From NCBI GenBank assembly GCA_934140575.1, contig CAKPBJ010000019.1, forward strand, positions 1 through 22,148: a DNA stretch of 22,148 bases, in the 5' to 3' direction. The notes under the pieces are model-generated. The model saw only the letters and a list, made by a program, of their open reading frames with translations. It was not told where the DNA came from and ran no database searches. The first letter of the stretch is position 1, and the number at the start of each line of letters is the position of its first letter. The stretch comes from an uncultured Bacilli bacterium. Lineage in GTDB: Bacteria > Bacillota_I > Bacilli_A > RF39 > UBA660. A program made the translations under genes and the position numbers. Positions 7,189-15,003 of the stretch are shown here, one piece after another.

Positions 7189-8532
7189 TTATCTTTTAGA
7201 AAGTTCTACAACCTTTCTCCATAATAAAGGTCCAACAACTCCATTAATTTCAAAATCATAATCTTTTTGTATCTTCTTAACAGACCTCTCAGTCAAATCA
7301 TCAAATATACCATTAACCCTAACTCCAGGTATTGATTTATCATATCTACATATCTTTAATAAAAACTTCTGAAATCTCTTTATATCGTCCCCTGTCATAC
7401 CCTTAGTTAAAAAATAATCAGGATATAATTCACTTATAAAATCCTTAAACTGTTCCGGAACATACTTTAAAATCTTATTATAAATATCAATCAAAGTCTT
7501 AAAATCATTATAAGTAAATTCCCCAGTAACAGGTAATTTATATTTCTTTTGAAATGCTTTAACCATAGTAACGGTATTTTCGGAATATATTGAATTAGTC
7601 TGTAATCTTGGCACATCTGGATCCATAAAAGCAAGTGCATCTAAAAAGTAATGAATGTATTCAACATCAATTCCCGTCGAACCTAAACTTAATTTATCAG
7701 AATATAAAAGTGTAATCTCATCCTCAGTTAATCCTTCAGAATATAGTTCTCCAAGTTTTTTAACACTATTATAAATGTACTTTATTTTGTACCATGTGGC
7801 CTTATTAACAATTCCAGTAATAGTAAGAGAAAATATTTCTTGAAATTTTTTTACTGCAGCTTCTACTTCTTTTGTATAAATTCCTAAAGTATCTGTAATC
7901 TCAGGAATTGCGGGATAATTGTATCTAATTCTTTTTAAATCTCTCTCAATTAAAAGTACAGGATTACCAAAACTTCCAAGTCCAACATCATAACCAGGAT
8001 AACCTAAAATTCCATCTCCAACCTCAGCATCATATTTAATAGAGATATCATTCCCATAATACTTTTTTAAAATCTGTAATGGTGTCTTTCCTTGATTAGA
8101 CAAAGCTACCGTACCCCACTGCGATAAACCATTACAAGTAGTATTTCTACCATCACAATAACTCGTAAAATAAGGTTGGATACTATCTCCCTTCACAACA
8201 TAATTATTAAATATTTCTTGAACAATATTATCAATATTCTCATAAGTCGATCTATTTTCAGTATAAGTTTGATCATAAGCAGGAAGCGAAGTTATATCAA
8301 AATTATACCCTTTAGATTTATACCATTCGTTATAAATTCTATTCATAGTAAAAGAAATTATTGCATAAATATTGGAAATCAATGCATTTTTTGGCCACGT
8401 TGGATAAAGTTCACTTGCCGCAACATTTGAAATATAACTAGTAAATGAGATAGTAATATCTCTAGCATTAGAACTAGGAGCTCCTAAATGAACAGTAATC
8501 ATGTTTGGTACAATAGGATACCTAACTGACAT
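7189..8532 (-). CDS. SpoIID-like domain protein with three peptidoglycan-binding domains
   Basis: 447 residues. Residues about 28-165 resemble the SpoIID/LytB amidase-enhancer fold: YISNVAASELYPTWP (33-47, with E41 at the family's acidic position), then a long segment ending in YCDG (125-128), C133, GLSQWG (135-140) and ILKKYYGNDI. The two cysteines C126 and C133 could bind a metal, as reported for clostridial SpoIID; that is inference. Three PG_binding_1-type repeats follow at about 183-250, 280-345 and 372-440, each with the FQ/IQ...GxxxxxTW-like pattern. There is no signal peptide or membrane anchor. The start at 8532 is preferred over 8559 because AAAGGG lies 6 nt upstream; it overlaps the preceding gene by 11 nt. 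It is last in a LysM/transthyretin-like/SpoIID-like cluster, so a role at cell-wall or spore peptidoglycan is likely. Confidence 0.82.
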   Translation of the reverse strand: MSVRYPIVPNMITVHLGAPSSNARDITISFTSYISNVAASELYPTWPKNALISNIYAIISFTMNRIYNEWYKSKGYNFDITSLPAYDQTYTENRSTYENIDNIVQEIFNNYVVKGDSIQPYFTSYCDGRNTTCNGLSQWGTVALSNQGKTPLQILKKYYGNDISIKYDAEVGDGILGYPGYDVGLGSFGNPVLLIERDLKRIRYNYPAIPEITDTLGIYTKEVEAAVKKFQEIFSLTITGIVNKATWYKIKYIYNSVKKLGELYSEGLTEDEITLLYSDKLSLGSTGIDVEYIHYFLDALAFMDPDVPRLQTNSIYSENTVTMVKAFQKKYKLPVTGEFTYNDFKTLIDIYNKILKYVPEQFKDFISELYPDYFLTKGMTGDDIKRFQKFLLKICRYDKSIPGVRVNGIFDDLTERSVKKIQKDYDFEINGVVGPLLWRKVVELSKR

Positions 8533-8929
8533 AATATACCCTTTCATTTGATGGAACAATATTTATATTTTGTACAACACAAATACCATCATACATATTA
8601 ACATTATAAGAATACTCTTTATTATTATAAACTGTTGTTATTTTATATATAGTCATTTTAGGAGCAACCAAATCATCATTATCAAGCGGTGGCGTCGGTA
8701 AAGTTATCTTACCAATTATCCCAGAAATATTTGTAACACCATCAAAAAACACAACATTAATATTTTCAATTTCTTTACTAACAATAACCCTTAAATTAGT
8801 AATAGGTAGAGCTTGATTAGCAAACGATGCCTTAATATTCAAAATTCCCCTACCAGTATTTTCATCCATAAATCTTTTATAGATAGCAGAATTAATAAAA
8901 CTACTATCTGTTATTTTAACATTATTCAT
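8522..8929 (-). CDS. Small transthyretin/carboxypeptidase-regulatory-like beta-sandwich protein
   Basis: 135 residues. The middle reads like a carboxypeptidase-regulatory (transthyretin-like) domain: GRGILNIKA (27-35), PITNLRVIVS, then GVTNISGIIGKITLPTPP, the usual beta strand, turn and proline-rich end, followed by a tyrosine-rich strand region ending in VQNINIVPS. Such proteins often occur beside LysM and cell-wall proteins in Clostridia (family knowledge; the assignment is by pattern only). It has no signal peptide. AGGAG is 7 nt before the ATG and only 10 nt separate it from the LysM gene; its end overlaps the next gene by 11 nt, so the three are one operon. It is probably a structural partner of the peptidoglycan-binding proteins. 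Confidence 0.7.
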   Translation of the reverse strand: MNNVKITDSSFINSAIYKRFMDENTGRGILNIKASFANQALPITNLRVIVSKEIENINVVFFDGVTNISGIIGKITLPTPPLDNDDLVAPKMTIYKITTVYNNKEYSYNVNMYDGICVVQNINIVPSNERVYYVS

Positions 8930-8939
8930 TTTTCATCTC

Positions 8940-9611
8940 CTAAATTTTTAATACTTGTCCAATACTCAATTTACTGGACTTCAAATTATTATTTTTAATT
9001 ATTGTAGATACATCCGTATTATATTTTTTAGCAATACCATAAAGTGAATCCCCTTTTTTCACTACATATTCGACCATATTATCTGAAAAATCATTGCCAA
9101 AACATTCCAAGACAACAGAATCTTCCTTAGTTCTTATTTTTAAATTCTGCCCAATACTTAACAAATTATTTTTTAACCCATTATCTTTTATAATTGTATC
9201 AATAGTAATACCATATTTTTTAGCAATTACATATAACGAATCTCCTTTTTTAACAACATAATTAATATAAGTTGGTAATTCCCCACTTGGATCACCTGCA
9301 TAATTTTCAGGTATTTTTAACACTTGCCCAATACTTAAAGCATTTGATTGTAAATTATTTAATTTTTTAATATCTTGAACAGTAGTCTTATATACCCTAG
9401 CAATTCCATACAATGAGTCCCCCTTTTTAACAGTATAACTTATCATTGAATCAGGATTAGTCCCAGAAGTATCCGTTATTGTTAATACCTGCCCAATCTG
9501 CAAATTATTATCTTTTAAACCATTTAAATTCTTTATATCAATAACAGATACACCAAATTGATTACTGATACCATATAATGTATCACCCTTTTTAACTGTA
9601 TAAGTTTGCAT
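8940..9611 (-). CDS. Protein of four LysM domains
   Basis: 223 residues made almost wholly of four LysM repeats at about 2-45, 58-100, 116-159 and 180-223. Each opens with YTVKKGD or YVVKKGD plus (S/T)LY and closes with IGQ(V/N)L. LysM binds N-acetylglucosamine in peptidoglycan. There is no catalytic domain, signal peptide or membrane segment, unlike ordinary secreted LysM hydrolases; this is the layout expected of mother-cell-made spore coat/cortex scaffold proteins or of proteins exported by another route (inference). The SD is AGGTG shortly before the ATG at 9611. I could not find a good sigma-A promoter in the 50 nt between the upstream terminator and the start, which would fit an alternative sigma factor. 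First gene of the three-gene cluster. Confidence 0.9.
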   Translation of the reverse strand: MQTYTVKKGDTLYGISNQFGVSVIDIKNLNGLKDNNLQIGQVLTITDTSGTNPDSMISYTVKKGDSLYGIARVYKTTVQDIKKLNNLQSNALSIGQVLKIPENYAGDPSGELPTYINYVVKKGDSLYVIAKKYGITIDTIIKDNGLKNNLLSIGQNLKIRTKEDSVVLECFGNDFSDNMVEYVVKKGDSLYGIAKKYNTDVSTIIKNNNLKSSKLSIGQVLKI

Positions 9612-9654
9612 AATTCACCTCAATTAAAATTATTCAAAATAGCAAAAAAAATAA

Positions 9655-9704
9655 CAAAAAAAATCATCCTATTATCTAAATTTAATTAGATTTTATAGGA
9701 TGAT
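9655..9704 (-). terminator. Strong intrinsic terminator of the HipA-like/mTERF-like operon
   Basis: The long interrupted stem pairs ATCATCCTAT (plus 9663-9672) with ATAGGATGAT (9695-9704), plus an inner TATCTAAA/TTAGAT part. The minus strand continues with eight T. It separates the kinase operon from the LysM cluster. Confidence 0.88.
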
Positions 9705-9723
9705 AAATATTATTTATTATTTA

Positions 9724-10251
9724 TTATTTTTTTTTGAAATAATAATTTTTTAATTTAAAATCTCTCTCTAAATCATCAAAAGTTTCTTTATTATAATTAT
9801 TAACTTTGTAATAATTAATCATTTTCTCTACAACATAATTATTACTTATAATATTACTTTTCAACCTGCGATTCAATAAATATGTATTAATTTTATTATC
9901 ATCTAGGATTGTATACCCATAATACCTTTTACTTTTAAATAAGTAATATATATAACCTAAGTTATTAGAATAAAGCGTTATCATTGGAGATTTAATTATT
10001 ATCATATTAATTTCTTCTTCTGTAAGACCAATATTTTCTAATGACCTCTTTAATTCTTTCAATTTTTCTATAGAAAAAACATTCATAGAGAAATTCTTTT
10101 CATGAGAATTATCATTATATTTAAACGAATTAATCAAATTTAAAATCAAAATTTCAAATTCTCTCTGTTTTATTCCAAACACATATAAAATATTAATATA
10201 AATAGTTTCCATATTTAATTTAATGCTTTTTATTAAATCATCAGACTTCAT
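9724..10251 (-). CDS. Small protein with an mTERF-like repeat, partner of the HipA-like kinase
   Basis: 175 residues, no firm family. It is very rich in N, I, Y and K. Residues about 70-103 read LENIGLTEEEINMIIIKSP, then ITLYSNNLGYIYYLF, which resembles the mTERF repeat (GLxxxEIxxxIxxxPxLLxxS..L...) known from nucleic-acid-binding helical repeat proteins; this is pattern similarity only. The remainder is predicted helical with a basic C-terminus (KKK). The ATG overlaps the TGA of the HipA-like gene (ATGA, 10248-10251), and the SD GAAAGGAG lies 9 nt upstream inside that gene, so translation should be coupled. A strong terminator follows, defining a two-gene module. No membrane segment or signal is present. 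Confidence 0.75.
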   Translation of the reverse strand: MKSDDLIKSIKLNMETIYINILYVFGIKQREFEILILNLINSFKYNDNSHEKNFSMNVFSIEKLKELKRSLENIGLTEEEINMIIIKSPMITLYSNNLGYIYYLFKSKRYYGYTILDDNKINTYLLNRRLKSNIISNNYVVEKMINYYKVNNYNKETFDDLERDFKLKNYYFKKK

Positions 10252-11510
10252 TTTATAAATCTCCTTTCATTATATATATGATTAATCATTTCTAAATTAG
10301 TAAGAATAACAGCTTTAACAACTATTTTTACTTCATTTGGAATTTCCGCTTTTGTTTGTTGTTCTATATCCAAAAAAATCTCATTTAATACATCTTCATT
10401 AATTTGATTTGTAAAGTACAAAACTTTATCATTAAACTCTTGTGATGAAGAAGCAATAAATTCAGTTAAAAGTTCTCTATTTTTGCTTTTTCTTTCGATA
10501 TTTTCTAAATCAACTTTCAATCCTGAATTACTATGATTAATTGTTGATTCAAGTCGTGCTCTGATTTTTTGCTTCTTTTTTTCATGAAGGGAAGGATTAT
10601 TTAAGGCATTAACATAATCAACAATATTTTTAATTGCTTTTTCTCTATTTAAACAGCAAATACCAGAATTATCATATAGAGGACAAAGTCTAATGCTATT
10701 ATCTTTATTATTCTTAATTATAGACCAATTATCTGCATGTCTATCTCCTTGACTAGTAATTATATCAAAAACAAACATATCAATCAAATCATTCATAAAT
10801 TTCTCTATATTCAGATCAACATCATTAATCTTTGCATAAATCGTTAAAACACTCCATATATCATATAAATTATTTGCTTTTATTATACCATTTTTCATTT
10901 CAGTAAAATCTCGATTATATATATCAACAAAACTATCTAAATATTCATAAATTCTTTTAATTTCTAAAAGATCAATATTTTTATTCTGCAATGCTTGTTC
11001 ATCTATTTCTTTATTATTACCATTTAAATCACTAACAAAATTTAGCATTTTGTTTCTCATACTAATTTGAATTTCATATGGCAATCGAGAAAATTCATAA
11101 ATACTTTCAGCATTATATTTAGTAACCAATTCACGATATTCTTCCATAATCCTATTTATAGGCATAATATATTCGGTATAAACTTGTGTAATAACTTCAG
11201 TTCCCGATAATAATTCCTCACCTTCATTATCTTTTATTAAATTAGTGGTTATAACTCCTAAATTGCCATTATAAACAGCTAAATCATAACTAGCACATTC
11301 AATACCTAAATATTTTGCTAATTTATATGCAATCATTTCAGCATAATCTTCATGAGTTAGAGGATATACATCTTTATACATAAATCCATAGTTATTAAAC
11401 CAAAACTTATTAGTTCTTGCTCCTCGCTGTTCTTCTTCATCAAATATTATATTTCCATTGGAAATTTCACTATTTATATCTATCCTTCCATTCACTCTTT
11501 CAAAACCCAT
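10248..11510 (-). CDS. HipA-like (PI3/4-kinase-fold) protein kinase
   Basis: 420 residues, a usual length for HipA-like/CtkA-type kinases. The N-terminal part has a glycine- and basic-residue segment then YGFMYKD (41-47), with K46 a candidate nucleotide-binding lysine, and E58 in EDYAEMIAYKLAKYLGI. The catalytic loop is GDRHADN at 255-261 (D256, N261) and the metal-binding LYDNSG at 278-283 (D280), the HipA-family equivalents of HxD and DFG. A helical C-terminal lobe of about 130 residues follows. HipA of type II toxin-antitoxin systems phosphorylates a tRNA synthetase and pairs with the HTH protein HipB; no hipB-like gene adjoins here. Instead the mTERF-like gene overlaps its end. SD GGAGG is correctly placed. 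A TATAAT at 11573-11568 without a good -35 is the only promoter candidate, and no clear terminator separates it from the GH25 gene, so read-through is possible. Confidence 0.85.
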   Translation of the reverse strand: MGFERVNGRIDINSEISNGNIIFDEEEQRGARTNKFWFNNYGFMYKDVYPLTHEDYAEMIAYKLAKYLGIECASYDLAVYNGNLGVITTNLIKDNEGEELLSGTEVITQVYTEYIMPINRIMEEYRELVTKYNAESIYEFSRLPYEIQISMRNKMLNFVSDLNGNNKEIDEQALQNKNIDLLEIKRIYEYLDSFVDIYNRDFTEMKNGIIKANNLYDIWSVLTIYAKINDVDLNIEKFMNDLIDMFVFDIITSQGDRHADNWSIIKNNKDNSIRLCPLYDNSGICCLNREKAIKNIVDYVNALNNPSLHEKKKQKIRARLESTINHSNSGLKVDLENIERKSKNRELLTEFIASSSQEFNDKVLYFTNQINEDVLNEIFLDIEQQTKAEIPNEVKIVVKAVILTNLEMINHIYNERRFIK

Positions 11511-11593
11511 TTTTATTCCTCCTACTTATTTTATAAAGTTTTACTAATATATATAATAATCTTTTCTATTATACAACAATTATTAATAAAATT

Positions 11594-13408
11594 TTATTTA
11601 TTTTTACGTTTTTTTCTTACCATACGTACTCCAAATATCCCACTAGAAATTGCAATTAATGATAATAGATTAACATCATTAGCAGACAATGGGCTTATTT
11701 CAATAGAATTAGCAACTTCTTTGTTATCAGTATCAGCAACTTTTGGATTGGAATAATCAATCTTAGAAAAATCAACATCTATAAAGCCAGAACCATTTCC
11801 CCCAGCAGATCCTGTAGAATATTGACAAGATTGTTGCATTACTACATCATTCCTATCCCAAGCATGAAGTCCTCTACCAGAATCAGGAGCAACCTCATTC
11901 ACATCAGTCTCAGTACTATAGTTATTACCATACGCATACCATAATGAATATTTGCTATATAACTCATCACCTATGGCACCATGAATCTTATTATCGACAC
12001 TTCCACTAGTATAAATACCAGGAATATATCCAGCCTCACATATTTTATTATACCATATTTCAAGTATTACTTTTAAATCTTCATCACTTGTTTTCCCAAC
12101 TCTTGCCTGTTCTAAATCAATATAAATAGGATAATCAATATTCTTAGAAGCCGCTTGTTCAATTGCCAATTCTGCCTCTTTAATAACCTGTTTTTTAATA
12201 CTTTCCTGATCCATTGTTGAATCAGCAGTATTTACAACATATAAACCTATTGGAATATTATTCTTAGCAGCACCTATAGCAAACTCATCAAATTTAACAT
12301 CTTTAGTACCGCCTTCACCAGCCTTTAATATTAAATACTCAAAATCATTTGCCATTTTATTCCAATCAGTAACAGTATTATAAGAAGAAATATCTGCACC
12401 ACGAATATATTGATCTAAATAGTCATACTCCTGAAGAGTTTGTTCTTTAGAAAATGTTTTCTTACCATTTACTGTAGGAATATTTAAAACCATCCCATCT
12501 TTTAAACTAGGTTTAGTTATATCACTAATTGCCTTATCATGATTAGCAGTAAGCAATGAATTATATAGTATTCCATTATAATCAAATATATCATTAATAC
12601 TAAGACCAGTAGTAACAGCAAGTTCATTTAAATCATCACCCTCATGATATATATAAGTACCATCATTTACAAATCCCTCAGGTTTATTTAATCCTTTTTC
12701 TTTAATAATCTTAGCTAAATCAACAGACTTTGTATCATAATATATTCTACCATCTTTTACATATAAATTATAAGAACCATCATAAGAAATAGAATCTCCT
12801 TCTTGTTTAATTAACGAATCAAATTCAGTAACATTCAAATTATTTCTCATAAGTTTCAAATTATCATCACTACCAGTAACACCAACATAAATCCTATTAG
12901 CAGTACATTTATTCAAAAAAGTCATTATAAGATTTTCTTTAGTAACATTATCCAAATCACCATTTTCAATAATATTATCAATATTCAAATATACTGGTAA
13001 TTCAACTCCGTATTTAGAAATCAATTCTTTAACATAAACAACTTCTTTAAAAATCTCACTTTGGGTATCCGCTTTAGTAGAAATTACTATTCCCTTATTA
13101 ATTCCCTTATCTTTACAATAATTTAATTTAAATTTGATATTTTCCCTTTGAACAATCAAATCAGAACTACTACCAACATCCAATATAACATAATCATCAT
13201 TATCAATATGTAGTTCAATAAAAGGTCTAACATGAGTATAACCATCCCTAACCCCATCAGAACTACCAGTTCTAATATGAGAAGCAAGTGGTACTCCTAC
13301 CATAGTTCCAACAATTGCAATAGGTAAAGCTCTTTTTAAAATAAACTTTTTAGAGTTTCCTAAAACTTTTTCAGCTTTTTCCCTAATATCCAAATTCTTA
13401 ATCTTCAT
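11594..13408 (-). CDS. Secreted, membrane-anchored GH25 muramidase with degenerate second GH25 copy and LysM-like segment
   Basis: 604 residues. About 27-43 is an N-terminal hydrophobic export segment after a basic start. Residues 335-550 are a GH25 lysozyme: GADIS (337-341, D339), the DxE motif in YIDLEQ (429-434, D431 and E433), then GIYTS and a late FIDVDFS. These enzymes cut the beta-1,4 bond between N-acetylmuramic acid and N-acetylglucosamine. Residues about 61-200 align to the same fold (YVILDVG... PVYLNIDNI) but carry DNI where the catalytic DLE should be, so this copy is probably inactive. Residues about 250-311 look like a LysM with an insertion (EGDDLNELA, LKDGMVLNIP). The C-terminus is one membrane helix (about 579-596) followed by RMVRKKRKNK, a cytoplasmic stop-transfer anchor with no LPXTG. 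SD GGGGGG and a clear promoter precede it. Confidence 0.9.
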   Translation of the reverse strand: MKIKNLDIREKAEKVLGNSKKFILKRALPIAIVGTMVGVPLASHIRTGSSDGVRDGYTHVRPFIELHIDNDDYVILDVGSSSDLIVQRENIKFKLNYCKDKGINKGIVISTKADTQSEIFKEVVYVKELISKYGVELPVYLNIDNIIENGDLDNVTKENLIMTFLNKCTANRIYVGVTGSDDNLKLMRNNLNVTEFDSLIKQEGDSISYDGSYNLYVKDGRIYYDTKSVDLAKIIKEKGLNKPEGFVNDGTYIYHEGDDLNELAVTTGLSINDIFDYNGILYNSLLTANHDKAISDITKPSLKDGMVLNIPTVNGKKTFSKEQTLQEYDYLDQYIRGADISSYNTVTDWNKMANDFEYLILKAGEGGTKDVKFDEFAIGAAKNNIPIGLYVVNTADSTMDQESIKKQVIKEAELAIEQAASKNIDYPIYIDLEQARVGKTSDEDLKVILEIWYNKICEAGYIPGIYTSGSVDNKIHGAIGDELYSKYSLWYAYGNNYSTETDVNEVAPDSGRGLHAWDRNDVVMQQSCQYSTGSAGGNGSGFIDVDFSKIDYSNPKVADTDNKEVANSIEISPLSANDVNLLSLIAISSGIFGVRMVRKKRKNK

Positions 13409-13433
13409 ACAGCACCCCCCTTTAATGTCACAT

Positions 13434-13462
13434 ATAATACCATTTTATAGCGAAAAAGTCAA
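13434..13462 (-). promoter_or_regulatory. Sigma-A-like promoter of the GH25 gene
   Basis: The minus strand reads TTGACT (13462-13457), exactly 17 bp, then TATTAT (13439-13434). It lies downstream of the putative TnpB omega-RNA region, so the GH25 gene keeps its own promoter. Confidence 0.75.
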
Positions 13463-13546
13463 ACAAACAGTCGTATAGATAACATAAAAGCCATTGTTTA
13501 TCAATGTAAAGCGCTATACTCTATACTAATAAAGCATAGAACAAAG

Positions 13547-13681
13547 GACAAAGTAAAATTTGTCTTTTTGATTGTCACCAATCAAAATTTCCTACTTCAT
13601 AGATAGAGTAACCTCTATTCTCCATAGGCTTAAATTCCGATAGTCGCTACCGTACTCATTTTTTATTTTATTAATATTTAT
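13547..13681 (-). ncRNA. Putative omega-RNA / right-end region of a TnpB element
   Basis: The region directly 3' of tnpB on the same strand has no ORF but is structured. On the minus strand it contains AGCCTATGGA (13630-13621) and ATGAAGTAGG (13600-13591), motifs I associate with IS605-type right ends, which encode the TnpB guide RNA. Hairpins: ATAGAG/CTCTAT with a 4-nt loop (plus 13603-13618), a 9-bp TTTTGATTG/CAATCAAAA stem with loop GTGA (plus 13566-13587), and GACAAA/TTTGTC (13547-13564). The guide would begin just past the element end, which I cannot place exactly. The transcript may start within tnpB. Motif recall is from family knowledge, not a search. Confidence 0.55.
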
Positions 13682-14812
13682 TCAAATACTTTGATAATGT
13701 ATTTTTAATCCTTCAAACATGATATTTATACTTGCATTTATATCTTGATCATTTTCACATCCACACTCATCACATATCCAGTTTCTAACATTTAAATTAT
13801 TCGTTTTATTTGTTTTATTATCACAATGGCTACATTTCTTACTACTTGGAAAGTACGTATCTACTTGATAATAATATTTTCCTAGTACTCTACATTTCCA
13901 TTTGAGTACTTGACATATTTTATTGAAACTGGCATCTAAAATATTTTTAGCTAAATTATGATTATGTGACATATTTTTGACATACAGTTTTTCACTAACT
14001 ACTATATCATGTTCTTTTACGAGTTTATTTACAATATTTATTATATTATGTTTTCTGCTGTTTTTAATTTTACTATGAATTCTAGCTATTTTTTCTTTTG
14101 TCTTATGATAGTTATTACTACCTTTTATTTGCCTTGCGAGTTTTCGCTGTAATCTTTTTAATCTTCTTTCTCTCTTTAATATTTCTTTTGGGTTATTATA
14201 CTTTTCTCCATCACTTGTCACAACCAAATCTTTTATGCCTAAATCAATTCCTACTATACTTTGTGGAGAAACACTATTACAGATAAGTTCTTTTTCTTCA
14301 ACTATGATACTTACATAATATTTATTTGTTGTTTCTTTTTCAACAGTAGCATTTATAATTCTTCCACTTATATTTTTTAGATTTCTATAACCTCTTATAT
14401 CAACTAATCCAAGTTTTGGTAATTTAATTTTTCTATTTACTAAATCTAATTCTATATTACTATATTCCCTATTTTTATATTTACTTCTTATGCATGTAGT
14501 TCTATAACTTTGCTTATTATTTTTACTCTTAAATTTAGGATAATTACTACGCTTAGAAAAATAATTTTTAAAAGCATCTTCTAAATTGAAAATAGCACAT
14601 CTTAAACTGCAAGAATCAACTTCTTTCAAAAACGGATATTTAATATATAATTCTTTTATTTCTCTACACATGTCAAAAGCTCTGATATAGTCATTTTTTA
14701 TACATTTATCTAAAAAATAATTATAAATAAGTCTAACACAACCAAAAGTTTTACTTAACATTTGTTTTTGAGAACTATCTGGATACAATCTAAACTTATA
14801 AGCTTTATACAT
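13682..14812 (-). CDS. tnpB: IS200/IS605-type TnpB RNA-guided nuclease (solo)
   Basis: 376 residues. The N-terminal YKFRLYP and FGCVRLIYNYFL are typical of OrfB/TnpB. The split RuvC site appears intact: D190 in VGIDLGIKDL, E274 in VVSEKLYV and D357 in NDQDINAS. A zinc finger sits at C327, C330, C347 and C350. TnpB is an RNA-guided DNA endonuclease that uses an omega-RNA read from the element's right end and helps retain the transposon at its site. No tnpA (Y1 or serine transposase) is present in the window, so the element cannot move by itself from here. The start at 14812 is chosen over 14830 for the GGAGGTG site 6 nt upstream. It has its own promoter, and base use matches the surroundings. 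Confidence 0.93.
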   Translation of the reverse strand: MYKAYKFRLYPDSSQKQMLSKTFGCVRLIYNYFLDKCIKNDYIRAFDMCREIKELYIKYPFLKEVDSCSLRCAIFNLEDAFKNYFSKRSNYPKFKSKNNKQSYRTTCIRSKYKNREYSNIELDLVNRKIKLPKLGLVDIRGYRNLKNISGRIINATVEKETTNKYYVSIIVEEKELICNSVSPQSIVGIDLGIKDLVVTSDGEKYNNPKEILKRERRLKRLQRKLARQIKGSNNYHKTKEKIARIHSKIKNSRKHNIINIVNKLVKEHDIVVSEKLYVKNMSHNHNLAKNILDASFNKICQVLKWKCRVLGKYYYQVDTYFPSSKKCSHCDNKTNKTNNLNVRNWICDECGCENDQDINASINIMFEGLKIHYQSI

Positions 14813-14841
14813 GTAATACACCTCCAACATCTTGACTTACT

Positions 14842-14870
14842 ATAATAAATTGCAAACAAATGTTTGTCAA
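14842..14870 (-). promoter_or_regulatory. Sigma-A promoter of tnpB
   Basis: The minus strand reads TTGACA (14870-14865), exactly 17 bp, then TATTAT (14847-14842). The spacer carries CAAACA/TGTTTG inverted arms (plus 14853-14866), a possible operator. Confidence 0.75.
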
Positions 14871-14956
14871 TATAAAAATAAAACATTTTATGGTAATTAA
14901 ATATTCTAAAAAATTCTTCAAAATTAAAAAAATTTTAAAAGCACTTTCCTTATATA

Positions 14957-14992
14957 TAAAAAAACTATAATGACAATTATCAATTATAGTTT
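14957..14992 (-). terminator. Intrinsic terminator of the 258-residue membrane protein gene
   Basis: AAACTATAA pairs with TTATAGTTT (plus 14962-14970 and 14984-14992), with a loop region that can extend the stem, and TTTTTTT follows on the minus strand. Confidence 0.82.
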
Positions 14993-15003
14993 ACTATATT
15001 TTA

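Larger units (their letters stand above)
13682..14870 (-). mobile_element. Solo-TnpB insertion, IS605/IS607 type (ends not resolved)
   Basis: The element consists of tnpB, its promoter and the structured region beyond the gene. No transposase, direct repeats or flanking duplication can be seen, as is normal for this class. The left end should lie between the promoter (about 14870) and the terminator at 14957; ATAAAACATTTTAT at 14878-14891 is a small palindrome there that may be a left-end hairpin. The right end should fall near 13540-13570. Given limits cover only the certain core. Confidence 0.5.

Noticed and set aside
7130..7195. Terminator after the SpoIID-like gene (ATTTATT/AATAAAT arms)
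   Set aside because: The stem is pure A/T with a 15-nt loop and no following T-run, within expectation for random A/T-rich DNA.
8176..8998. Plus-strand ORFs at 8176-8430 and 8813-8998
   Set aside because: They are antisense shadows of the SpoIID-like and transthyretin-like/LysM genes, with no SD site and isoleucine/serine-rich nonsense composition.
8940..9611. Repeated DNA suggestive of a CRISPR or tandem array
   Set aside because: The repetition is the four LysM coding repeats, which are diverged and not spaced like CRISPR repeats and spacers.
10248..11510. Classical hipBA toxin-antitoxin locus
   Set aside because: No HTH HipB-like gene adjoins the kinase; the only XRE gene is about 4.5 kb away, membrane-linked and in a separate transcription unit.
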